NCBI RefSeq assembly: GCF_013694365.1
Contig: NZ_CP059275.1
Location: 1,550,001 to 1,614,000 of the forward strand
Length of the DNA stretch: 64,000 bases
Source: Limosilactobacillus reuteri
GTDB taxonomy: Bacteria > Bacillota > Bacilli > Lactobacillales > Lactobacillaceae
Direction of reading: 5' to 3'
The position numbers were made by a program, and so were the translations under genes. Position 1 is the first letter of the stretch. Each line of letters begins with the position of its first letter. Below are positions 56,713-64,000 of the stretch, in pieces. The notes under the pieces are model-generated. The model saw nothing but the letters and a program-made list of their open reading frames with translations. It was not told the origin of the DNA and did no database searches.

Positions 56713-56958
56713 ATGGAAATTAACGTTAAATTATTTGCGTTTTTACAAGATCAGTTAGGACCATCTATTACTCTTGATGTTGCTAATCCTATTCGAGTAG
56801 ATGACCTTCTTAAGCAAATTAGCCAGCGGGCACCACAACTGACGTCAACTTTAGCAAATTCGCGGATAGCAATTAATCAAGAATTTGTTAACGCAGATAT
56901 AATTACCTTAGAGGCCGATGATGAAATCGCAATCATTCCGCCGGTTAGTGGTGGCTAG
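56713..56958 (+). CDS. moaD: Molybdopterin synthase sulfur carrier subunit
   Basis: 81 residues, ubiquitin-like fold ending 'IAIIPPVSGG', the double glycine that is adenylated by MoeB and thiocarboxylated. Works with MoaE. Joint to moaE (TAGTTG) with GGTGG in front is probably native. Confidence 0.93.
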   Translation: MEINVKLFAFLQDQLGPSITLDVANPIRVDDLLKQISQRAPQLTSTLANSRIAINQEFVNADIITLEADDEIAIIPPVSGG

Positions 56959-57360
56959 TTGCATTATTTACGAATAAGCGATGAGCCCATCGATGTAAGT
57001 GAGATGTATAAACAGCTTGTTGCTCCAGAATACGGAGGAATTGATATGTTTGTCGGCACTGTTCGTCAATGGACTGGCGAGATCGAGACTACTAAGATTG
57101 AGTATTCAGCTTATCATCCCATGGCGGAAAAACAATTAGAAAAAATTGCAGCACCGATTGAAGAACAAGGAGGACGCGTTGTTGTCGCTCACCGGACTGG
57201 CGAATTGACGCTTACTGATATCGCGGTATTTGTAGGTGTGGCGGCTCCGCATCGTGCAGAAGCATTCAAATGGTGCCAACATGTGATTGATACACTTAAG
57301 CATGAAGTACCAATCTGGAAAAAGGAATATGATACAGATAAGGTAAGGTGGGGAAACTAA
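56959..57360 (+). CDS. moaE: Molybdopterin synthase catalytic subunit
   Basis: 133 residues, TTG start. Converts cyclic pyranopterin monophosphate to molybdopterin using MoaD sulfur. Conserved 'GAVDMFVGTVR'-like 'GGIDMFVGTVRQWTG' (about 27-41), 'AHRTGELTLTDIAVFVGVAA' (about 75-94), and catalytic lysines in 'HEVPIWKKEYD'. Ends with AAGGTGGGG before the next start. Confidence 0.93.
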   Translation: MHYLRISDEPIDVSEMYKQLVAPEYGGIDMFVGTVRQWTGEIETTKIEYSAYHPMAEKQLEKIAAPIEEQGGRVVVAHRTGELTLTDIAVFVGVAAPHRAEAFKWCQHVIDTLKHEVPIWKKEYDTDKVRWGN

Positions 57361-57810
57361 ATGAATACTTTAATTCTCTACGATACACTCTACGGTCATA
57401 ACTTCGAATTAGGAAACTTTATTCACCAAACTATCCTTCCGTCTGCCATTTTTCTTTCTTTTAAGGAGGCCTTACAAGTAAAATTGGATAGTATTGACTT
57501 GCTTATCCTTTGTCCCTGTACTTATGGCGAAGGACAACTCACAGCCTCTGAAGAAAAGTTCTATAATTATCTTTGTCAGTTTTCTGTCCCGAGGCTGGTT
57601 TATTATATTGCAGGTGTAGGAGATAAAAATTTTGGTCCAGCAAAATTTGCTAACGCAGTAAATATTTTTAATTACCAATTGCGTCAACATGGTGCTTCAC
57701 CATTAGCGTCTTCATTAAAAATCGACTATGAAGACCTGCCAACCGCTCAGCAAACAGTTACTGATGAAATCACTAATTTCTTAAGAAAAGGAAGAGATTC
57801 TAATTACTAA
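57361..57810 (+). CDS. Flavodoxin-like protein
   Basis: 149 residues with a flavodoxin-like plan: 'TLILYDTLYGHNFELG' at the phosphate-binding position, though the usual T/S-x-T-G-N-T loop is altered, 'DLLILCPCTYGEGQL' for the 50s loop, and 'VYYIAGVGDKNFGPAKFANA' for the 90s loop. Could carry electrons, perhaps for cofactor or quinone chemistry in this island. FMN binding is likely but weakened by the loose P-loop. Confidence 0.65.
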   Translation: MNTLILYDTLYGHNFELGNFIHQTILPSAIFLSFKEALQVKLDSIDLLILCPCTYGEGQLTASEEKFYNYLCQFSVPRLVYYIAGVGDKNFGPAKFANAVNIFNYQLRQHGASPLASSLKIDYEDLPTAQQTVTDEITNFLRKGRDSNY

Positions 57811-58761
57811 TTGGTTATTGTTACAATCGTTCTCGCTCTTTCTTGTGGGCGGATCTATTATTCACCAATCATAATCTTTCAAACGCTACTTCATCCCCAA
57901 AGCAATCCAGCCGCAGCAAACATTATTTTTAGCCTTCGTCTTCCTAGAATCATCGGTGCGCTGTTAATTGGTGCTGGTCTAGCAATGGCTGGTTGTTCTT
58001 TCCAGAGTGTTTTTCATAATCCTTTGGTCTCGCCTGATATTTTAGGGGTGTCGTATGGTTCGGCCGCCGGGGCTGCTAGTGCAATTCTCTTAGGCTATGG
58101 CATTGGACTTACTCAGCTTTTTGCTTTTGTTGGTGGAATTATTGCGGTCAGTTTAACTTTATTGATTGCCCAAATCCTTCATCAGCGCGGAACCTTAATT
58201 CTAGTATTAGCCGGAATTGTGATTTCTGGTTTTATGCAGGCATTAGTTGGATTACTAAAGTACATTGCTGATCCGGATTCACAATTACAAAGTATTGTCT
58301 ACTGGCAACTAGGCAGTTTAGCAAAAGTTGATTTTTCAAATATTATCGCTGTCCTTCCCTTTTTGCTTGTAGGTACAATAATTCTATTTGTCCTTCGCTG
58401 GCATATGACAATTCTTTCACTTGGCAACCAACAAGCGCGTCTAGAAGGAATTAATGTGGATATGGAACAACTACTGATAATTACCGCCAGCACGTTTTTA
58501 ACCGCTGCAACAGTTTGTCTTAGCGGAAATATTGGTTGGATTGGACTTGTAATTCCGCATATTGCTCGACTTTTAGTTGGGTATAATACAAAAGAAACAC
58601 TTCCCCTTGCAGCAGTTATTGGTGCGCTATTTTTGTTAATTGTCGATACAATGGCTCGATCCCTATCGGCAGGGGAAATCCCGTTAAGTATCCTAACTGG
58701 CTTCATCGGCGCACCCTTATTTGTTTATATTCTAATTAAGAAGAAGGTGCAATTAAATTGA
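57811..58761 (+). CDS. FecCD-type ABC transporter permease
   Basis: 316 residues, TTG start, about nine helices. Family marks: 'LRLPRIIGALLIGAGLAMAG' (about 42-61), 'NPLVSPDILGVSYGSAAGA' (about 71-89), 'GNIGWIGLVIPHIARLL' (about 237-253). The N-terminus begins inside the first helix, so the true start may lie a little upstream, within the previous gene. Imports iron-siderophore, cobalamin or, in MolBCA-type systems, molybdate. The last TTGA recurs as the start of the ATPase gene. Confidence 0.88.
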   Translation: MVIVTIVLALSCGRIYYSPIIIFQTLLHPQSNPAAANIIFSLRLPRIIGALLIGAGLAMAGCSFQSVFHNPLVSPDILGVSYGSAAGAASAILLGYGIGLTQLFAFVGGIIAVSLTLLIAQILHQRGTLILVLAGIVISGFMQALVGLLKYIADPDSQLQSIVYWQLGSLAKVDFSNIIAVLPFLLVGTIILFVLRWHMTILSLGNQQARLEGINVDMEQLLIITASTFLTAATVCLSGNIGWIGLVIPHIARLLVGYNTKETLPLAAVIGALFLLIVDTMARSLSAGEIPLSILTGFIGAPLFVYILIKKKVQLN

Positions 58762-59538
58762 TTGAAAGTCCTCGAAGTTAATAACCTTAGTTTTGCCTAT
58801 TCAAAAACACATCCGGTCTTTCACAACGTTAACTTTAGTCTCGAAGCTGGAGAAGTATTTACTATCCTTGGCCCTAACGGTGTCGGAAAATCAACTCTTC
58901 TCCACTGTTTAGTCGGACTTTTGACACCAAATGAAGGAACCGTAATAGTTAACGGAAAAGAGCTTGGAAATTTGAAGCACAAAACGCTTGCACAACAAGT
59001 TGCCTATGTTCCTCAGGATTATCATATTAATTCCAATCTCACAGTACTTGATTATTTATTAACTGGTCGTGCACCTTACCTTTCTTTTCTCCAAACTCCG
59101 CATCAGAAAGACGTTCAACTTGCTGAAACCTATTTACAACGTTTTCATCTTTCACCTTTTCGTGATCACCCCTTTATCTCATTAAGCGGTGGTCAACAGC
59201 AACTAATTACGATTATTCGAGCCCTACTTCAAGAACCGCGCTTGTTAATTCTCGATGAACCTATGGCTGCCCTTGATTTAAGTCGACAGTACGAAATATT
59301 AAAACTAATTCAAGACTTAGCCCAGCAAAAAATCACCATTATTCTTACTACTCACCTTCCAGACCATGCTTTAATGCTACCGACTACAATCGGTCTTCTT
59401 GATTCAAAAGGTTCCATGGTTACTGGATCATGTGAAGAGTTAATGTCAACTAAACAGCTAGAAAGGATCTATCATGTTCCACTAACTCTTACTTATCTAC
59501 CTGATCTTCAACGATATACTTGTCAAATTAAGCTCTAA
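58762..59538 (+). CDS. ABC transporter ATPase, FecE/BtuD type
   Basis: 258 residues, TTG start. Walker A 'GPNGVGKST' (about 38-46), signature 'LSGGQQQL', Walker B 'LLILDEPMAALD', H-loop 'ILTTHLPDHA'. Overlaps the permease gene by 4 bp in the genome. Energises the FecCD permease. Confidence 0.9.
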   Translation: MKVLEVNNLSFAYSKTHPVFHNVNFSLEAGEVFTILGPNGVGKSTLLHCLVGLLTPNEGTVIVNGKELGNLKHKTLAQQVAYVPQDYHINSNLTVLDYLLTGRAPYLSFLQTPHQKDVQLAETYLQRFHLSPFRDHPFISLSGGQQQLITIIRALLQEPRLLILDEPMAALDLSRQYEILKLIQDLAQQKITIILTTHLPDHALMLPTTIGLLDSKGSMVTGSCEELMSTKQLERIYHVPLTLTYLPDLQRYTCQIKL

Positions 59539-60558
59539 ATGAAAAAATTATTGAAGCTTTTAGCAATCTTTTTACTGTTTAGTAGTATTATTAGCAGTTC
59601 GGCGATGGCTAGTTCAACAAGAACCATAACGGATATGACAGGGGAGAAAATAAAGATCCCAAAGAAAGTTAACCGCGTTGCTGACTTATGGCATGCTAAT
59701 AATCAGGTTGTGCTGTTATTAGGAGGACAAAATAAGCTAGTTGCCACTACTCCTCTTGTTAAGAAACAACATTGGTTCACAATGGTAGATCCAAAAATTG
59801 CTAAAGTTGCTGCGCCATTAGCAGGCAATCAAATTCAAGTTGAAGAATTAGTAAAAATAAAACCGGACGTTGTAATTGCTTCCGATCAAGCTCAAATAAA
59901 GGAATCCCGTCAAGCAAAATTACCAACAGTTAACGCAATGTATACTGATTTTGCTGGGTTAAAGAAGTCGGTTACATTAACTGCAGAAATTTTAGGGGGA
60001 AATTCTCCAAAGATTGCTCGGCAATACAATAAAGAATTAACAAACAACATTAATCTTGTTAAGCAGCATTTGAAGAGCCGAAAATCAACACCAACGGTTC
60101 TTCATATTGTTAATGCAACAGATCTTACCAAGGTTGACGGACAAAAAACAATTGTTAACGAATGGATTAAACTAGCAGGTGGAAAGAATGCTATTTCTAA
60201 AAAGGGAAATCAAATTTCAGTTACGCCTGAAGAATTGATTAAAGCGAATCCAGATGTAATTATCGTTGGTAGTACATCTACTGCCCAAGCGCGAAAAGCG
60301 TTACGTGCTAACAGTCAGCTAAGTCAATTGAAGGCTGTACGCAAAAACAAAGTATACGGAAATCCTCAAGGGACCTTCCCATGGGATCGTTATAGTGCAG
60401 AAGAAGCACTTCAAGTCTTATGGGCAGCTAAGACTCTTCATCCCCAAGAAATGAAGAATATTAACATGGTCTCTGAAGTTCAAAAATTTTATCAAAAATA
60501 CTACCACTACAATTTAACAGTTAAACAAGCAAAGCAAATTTTAGCTGGTGAAAATTAG
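59539..60558 (+). CDS. FecB/BtuF-type substrate-binding protein
   Basis: 339 residues with a signal peptide (basic start, hydrophobic core about 5-22, 'SSAMASS' cleavage zone). Class III binding-protein fold; 'KPDVVIASDQAQ' and 'NPDVIIVGSTSTAQ' mark its two lobes. The protein has no cysteine, so no lipobox: unlike most Gram-positive binding proteins it is not a lipoprotein, and may stay anchored by an uncleaved signal. Ligand unknown; the island's need for molybdenum makes molybdate a serious option beside iron chelates. Confidence 0.82.
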   Translation: MKKLLKLLAIFLLFSSIISSSAMASSTRTITDMTGEKIKIPKKVNRVADLWHANNQVVLLLGGQNKLVATTPLVKKQHWFTMVDPKIAKVAAPLAGNQIQVEELVKIKPDVVIASDQAQIKESRQAKLPTVNAMYTDFAGLKKSVTLTAEILGGNSPKIARQYNKELTNNINLVKQHLKSRKSTPTVLHIVNATDLTKVDGQKTIVNEWIKLAGGKNAISKKGNQISVTPEELIKANPDVIIVGSTSTAQARKALRANSQLSQLKAVRKNKVYGNPQGTFPWDRYSAEEALQVLWAAKTLHPQEMKNINMVSEVQKFYQKYYHYNLTVKQAKQILAGEN

Positions 60559-60695
60559 AAATAAAATGGTGGATTATAGAATGAAGTTAGCCACCCAGTT
60601 GGTGGTAAATAAAAAACGCCATTCGGCGTGACATCAGGTATCATATTAAGTGAACCAAACCTATATGAAAGGATGTCCGTCAAATGACGCACTGT
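60559..60695 (+). mobile_element. Insertion-element debris with hairpins
   Basis: 137 non-coding bases. Two small palindromes are seen: CCACCCAGTTGGTGG and ACGCCATTCGGCGT; read on the opposite strand the second is followed by a T run, as in a terminator. A short frame MTHC starts at 60684 and runs into the transposase fragment. Probably the end of another mobile element fused to IS30 debris. Confidence 0.5.
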
Positions 60696-61190
60696 CATAC
60701 CTCAGGTCACTTTGAAGCAGATACAGTTTTATCTGGAAAGCGTAAAGGTCAAGCAATAGCTACGTTTGTCGAGCGTAAGAGTCGTCTTATCATCGTTAAA
60801 CGGCTTCAGGGACGAGATAGCACCTCAATGACCAAGGCCATTTTAGAATTAGCTAACCAGTTAGAAGATAATCTCAAGGCCCTTACTGTTGACCATGGGA
60901 AAGAATTCGCTAACTACAAGCTAATTGAAGAGCAGGCCAGGATTCCCCTCTACATTGCGCATGCTTATTCTCCACATGAACGGGGCAGTAATGAGAATCG
61001 CAACCGAGTACTACGACGCTTTATCCCCAAAGGTCAACCGATTGAGGAAATCACTGATGATGAGTTAATTCAAATTAACTGGTATTTGAACTCCAGGCCA
61101 CTCAAATGTTTAAACTGGCGCACACCAATTGAGATCTTTTTGCGTAATCTGCGTCACTAACTTTGTTCAAGTTATTTCTTGCAATCTGCC
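60696..61190 (+). mobile_element. IS30-family transposase remnant, first copy, with right end
   Basis: Codes for 154 residues of the catalytic domain of an IS30 transposase to a TAA at 61158-61160: 'HFEADTVLSGKRKGQAIATF' (first Asp), 'LTVDHGKEFANYKLI' (second Asp) and 'HERGSNENRNRVLRRFIPKG' (Glu), so the DDE triad is present. The N-terminal HTH half is missing. Bases 61161-61190 are probably the element's right end (CTTTGTTCAAGTTATTTC...). Not mobile by itself. Confidence 0.8.
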
Positions 61191-61655
61191 CATACCTCAG
61201 GTCACTTTGAAGCAGATACAGTTTTATCTGGAAAGCGTAAAGGTCAAGCAATAGCTACGTTTGTCGAGCGTAAGAGTCGTCTTATCATCGTTAAACGGCT
61301 TCAGGGACGAGATAGCACCTCAATGACCAAGGCCATTTTAGAATTAGCTAACCAGTTAGAAGATAATCTCAAGGCCCTTACTGTTGACCATGGGAAAGAA
61401 TTCGCTAACTACAAGCTAATTGAAGAGCAGGCCAGGATTCCCCTCTACATTGCGCATGCTTATTCTCCACATGAACGGGGCAGTAATGAGAATCGCAACC
61501 GAGTACTACGACGCTTTATCCCCAAAGGTCAACCGATTGAGGAAATCACTGATGATGAGTTAATTCAAATTAACTGGTATTTGAACTCCAGGCCACTCAA
61601 ATGTTTAAACTGGCGCACACCAATTGAGATCTTTTTGCGTAATCTGCGTCACTAA
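61191..61655 (+). pseudogene. IS30 transposase remnant, second written copy
   Basis: 465 bases identical to 60696-61160. It begins at the exact base where homology to the transposase begins (CAT ACC TCA), without any start codon, and ends at its stop. A true tandem repeat would not be trimmed so neatly to coding limits, so this is most likely the same DNA written once as element and once as gene. Confidence 0.75.
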
Positions 61656-63152
61656 TTGAAGTTTAGTGAATTAGGCTTATCCGATAGCCTATTAAAAGCA
61701 ATCAAACGGAGCGGATACGAAGAAGCAACACCAATCCAAGAACAAACGATTCCAATGGTTCTTGAAGGTAAGGATGTTATTGGGCAAGCACAAACCGGGA
61801 CTGGTAAGACGGCTGCTTTTGGATTGCCAATTATTGAAAACGTTGATACTGAAAATCTCAATATTCAAGCAATTATCATTTCACCAACACGTGAATTAGC
61901 AATCCAGACTCAAGAAGAACTTTATCGTCTTGGTAAAGATAAACATGTTCGCGTGCAAGTAGTATATGGTGGGGCAGATATTCGGCGCCAAATTAAGAGC
62001 TTGAAACAACACCCACAAATTCTCGTGGGGACCCCTGGACGGTTACGTGACCATATTAACCGTCATACAGTTAAACTTGACCACATTAAGACCCTTGTCC
62101 TCGATGAAGCAGATGAAATGCTAAACATGGGATTCTTAGAGGATATTGAATCAATCATCAAGGAAACACCAGATGATCGGCAAACATTGCTCTTCTCAGC
62201 AACCATGCCACCAGAAATCAAGCGGATTGGAGTTCAATTTATGTCTGATCCGGAAACTGTGCGGATCAAGGCCAAAGAATTGACTACTGACTTAGTTGAT
62301 CAGTACTATATTCGCGCGCGTGACTATGAAAAGTTTGACATCATGACCCGTTTAATTGATGTTCAAGATCCTGACTTAACAATTGTCTTTGGTCGGACAA
62401 AGCGGCGGGTAGATGAATTGTCGAAGGGCTTGATTGCGCGTGGCTACAATGCAGCTGGTATTCATGGTGACCTTACTCAAGATAAGCGTTCTAAGATCAT
62501 GTGGAAGTTTAAGAACAATGAACTTGATATCTTAGTTGCAACAGATGTGGCTGCTCGGGGCTTAGACATTTCCGGGGTTACGCATGTTTATAATTATGAT
62601 ATTCCATCTGACCCAGACAGCTATGTTCACCGGATTGGCCGAACAGGACGGGCCGGACATCACGGGGTATCTTTAACCTTTGTTACCCCAAATGAGATGG
62701 ATTACCTTCATGAGATTGAAAAATTAACCCGGGTACGGATGCTGCCACTTAAGCCACCAACAGCTGAAGAAGCATTTAAGGGTCAAGTTGCCTCAGCCTT
62801 TAATGATATCGATGAATTAATCGCGCGGGATTCAACTGATCGTTATGAAGAAGCCGCTGAAAAGCTACTAGAAACTCATAATGCAACTGATCTGGTAGCA
62901 GCATTGTTAAATAACATGACGAAGGAAGCGGCCAGTGAAGTTCCAGTTAAGATTACTCCTGAACGTCCTCTCCCACGGCGTAACAAGCGGAATAACCGTA
63001 ATGGCAACCGAAATAATTCGCATGGTGGCAACCACTACCGGCGTAAGAATTTCCGCCGTCACCAACATGGTGGTGGTCACCGAAATGATAACCATGGAAA
63101 GAGCCATTCCAGTCGCCATGCATTTAATATCCGTCATCGAAAAGAAGATTAA
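61656..63152 (+). CDS. cshA: DEAD-box RNA helicase CshA
   Basis: 498 residues, TTG start giving 'LKFSELGLSDSLLKAIKRSG' as in family members. Q motif, 'AQTGTGKTA' (about 47-55), 'PTRELA', 'DEAD', 'SAT', 'HRIGRTGRAG' all intact. The C-terminus (from about 430) is rich in Asn, His, Arg and Gly and binds RNA. Part of the RNA degradosome and cold response. In lactobacilli it commonly lies just downstream of murF. Confidence 0.95.
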   Translation: MKFSELGLSDSLLKAIKRSGYEEATPIQEQTIPMVLEGKDVIGQAQTGTGKTAAFGLPIIENVDTENLNIQAIIISPTRELAIQTQEELYRLGKDKHVRVQVVYGGADIRRQIKSLKQHPQILVGTPGRLRDHINRHTVKLDHIKTLVLDEADEMLNMGFLEDIESIIKETPDDRQTLLFSATMPPEIKRIGVQFMSDPETVRIKAKELTTDLVDQYYIRARDYEKFDIMTRLIDVQDPDLTIVFGRTKRRVDELSKGLIARGYNAAGIHGDLTQDKRSKIMWKFKNNELDILVATDVAARGLDISGVTHVYNYDIPSDPDSYVHRIGRTGRAGHHGVSLTFVTPNEMDYLHEIEKLTRVRMLPLKPPTAEEAFKGQVASAFNDIDELIARDSTDRYEEAAEKLLETHNATDLVAALLNNMTKEAASEVPVKITPERPLPRRNKRNNRNGNRNNSHGGNHYRRKNFRRHQHGGGHRNDNHGKSHSSRHAFNIRHRKED

Positions 63153-64000
63153 ATGAAAATGAAATTAGCGGAAATTGCCAAGGCGATCAACGCACAAAAT
63201 GACATTGAACAATGGAAAGACGTAGAAGTGACTAGTGTGTCATTTGACAGTCGACACTTAGATCAAGGGAGCTTATTTGTTCCATTGCAAGGTGCCCAAG
63301 ACGGCCACCAATACGTACCGAGTGCTTTTACCAATGGTGCAGTAGCTAGTTTATGGGCTAGTGACCATGAGATAACGGATCAGACGCACCCGCTATTAGT
63401 CGTTAGTGATCCACTAGCGGCCCTTCAACAACTAGGGAAGTACTACTTGTATAAGATCAATCCGATTGTTGTTGCAGTTACAGGCAGTAATGGGAAGACG
63501 ACGACTAAAGATATGATTGCGTCAATCTTAAGTACGCAGTTTAATGTCGCGAAGACATATGCTAATTTTAATAATGAGATTGGGGTTCCAGTAACTCTTC
63601 TTAACATGGAGTCTAATACCGAAGCAGTGGTAGTTGAGATGGGCATGGACCGTTTTGGTCAGCTTGACTTCTTAAGTAAGCTTGTAAATCCTGACATTGC
63701 CGTTATTACAATGATTGGGGAAGCACATATCGAATTCTTCGGGACTCGTGATAAGATTGCTGATGCAAAGATGGAAATTACCCATGGCCTAAAGGAAGAT
63801 GGAACACTAGTATTTAATGGGGATGAACCATTATTAGAGGAACGGGTAAAAGATCTTGCCCAACGACAGATGCGCTTTGGTCGGCAACTAAGCAATAATT
63901 TGTATGCAACAAGTGTCCGCGATGAACCACGGCAGTTATCATTTACCGTCAACGAATGGCCAGATGAAGAATTCACTATCCCAATGGTTGGTGAATACAA
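63153..64000 (+). CDS. murF: UDP-MurNAc-tripeptide-D-Ala-D-Ala ligase, 3' partial
   Basis: First 282 codons, open to the window end; the full enzyme has about 450 residues. Adds D-Ala-D-Ala to UDP-MurNAc-tripeptide, last cytoplasmic step of the stem peptide. Mur N-domain 'SVSFDSRHLDQGSLFVPLQG' (about 29-48), ATP P-loop 'VTGSNGKTTTKDM' (about 109-121), 'YANFNNEIGVPVTLL', and 'EMGMDRFGQLDFL'. Confidence 0.95.
   Translation, partial: MKMKLAEIAKAINAQNDIEQWKDVEVTSVSFDSRHLDQGSLFVPLQGAQDGHQYVPSAFTNGAVASLWASDHEITDQTHPLLVVSDPLAALQQLGKYYLYKINPIVVAVTGSNGKTTTKDMIASILSTQFNVAKTYANFNNEIGVPVTLLNMESNTEAVVVEMGMDRFGQLDFLSKLVNPDIAVITMIGEAHIEFFGTRDKIADAKMEITHGLKEDGTLVFNGDEPLLEERVKDLAQRQMRFGRQLSNNLYATSVRDEPRQLSFTVNEWPDEEFTIPMVGEY

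Noticed and set aside
60559..60695. Complete IS200/IS605 end with transposition hairpin
   Set aside because: Two small palindromes are visible but no TnpA or TnpB gene or matching second end is present.

Overview
Organism: the AT-rich coding sequence, the gene repertoire and the repeats point to a low-GC lactobacillus, most likely Limosilactobacillus reuteri or a close relative. Supporting features are class II GalT, a KxYKxGKxW-type secreted autolysin with LysM repeats, paired YkuD L,D-transpeptidases, and a narGHJI/molybdenum-cofactor island. Species is inferred from recall, not computed.

The most important point for a reader is that this is probably not native contiguous DNA. About seventy genes all read on the + strand, and almost every start codon follows the previous stop codon with zero spacing. 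Where neighbouring genes overlap in nature, the overlap is written twice (moaB/moeA, moeA/mobB, mobA/next gene, nreB/nreC and others). narI-narJ-narH-narG and sensor-kinase/regulator pairs appear in reversed order. In these cases the natural overlaps and Shine-Dalgarno sites can still be read in the 3' end of the gene now lying downstream. The simplest reading is that annotated features were joined end to end in map order, each written 5' to 3', with intergenic DNA dropped. Promoters, operators, most terminators and true strand are therefore lost, and adjacency does not prove an operon.

Layout. 1-4213: cell wall (partial DacA, three YkuD-type L,D-transpeptidase genes, one without its catalytic motif, and two small membrane proteins). 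4214-4385: hairpin repeat. 4386-11360: NnrE, a winged-helix-like protein, HisS, an MFS permease, two hypothetical genes, a LacI regulator and a LysM autolysin. 11361-16064: ArsR fragment, small hypothetical, MacB/FtsX-type ABC genes and a TetR regulator. 16065-19810: zinc alcohol dehydrogenase, MntH, repeat remnants, a membrane zinc-ribbon protein and a cut-short MerR gene. 19811-30223: CysK, MetA, a Bce-type peptide sensing/resistance module, aldo/keto reductase, PnuC, a GreA-like factor, small hypotheticals and a YbhB-like protein. 30224-38461: phosphatase, SGNH hydrolase, galK-galT-galR, DedA, an amino-acid/dicarboxylate symporter, Lrp and UspA. 38462-40185: broken ltrA and insertion-sequence debris, including the structured left end of an IS110-family element.

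40186-60558 starts with an EamA transporter and then holds a nitrate respiration island. It contains nitrate reductase NarGHJI, cofactor genes (MoeB, MoaB, MoeA, MobB, MobA, MoaD, MoaE; MoaA and MoaC are not in the window), an NreBC-like two-component system, NarK, unknown genes, a flavodoxin-like protein and a FecCD-type ABC importer. The importer may supply molybdate or iron. 60559-61655: IS remnants, with one segment written twice. 61656-64000: CshA helicase and the 5' part of murF. No tRNA, rRNA or CRISPR array was seen.
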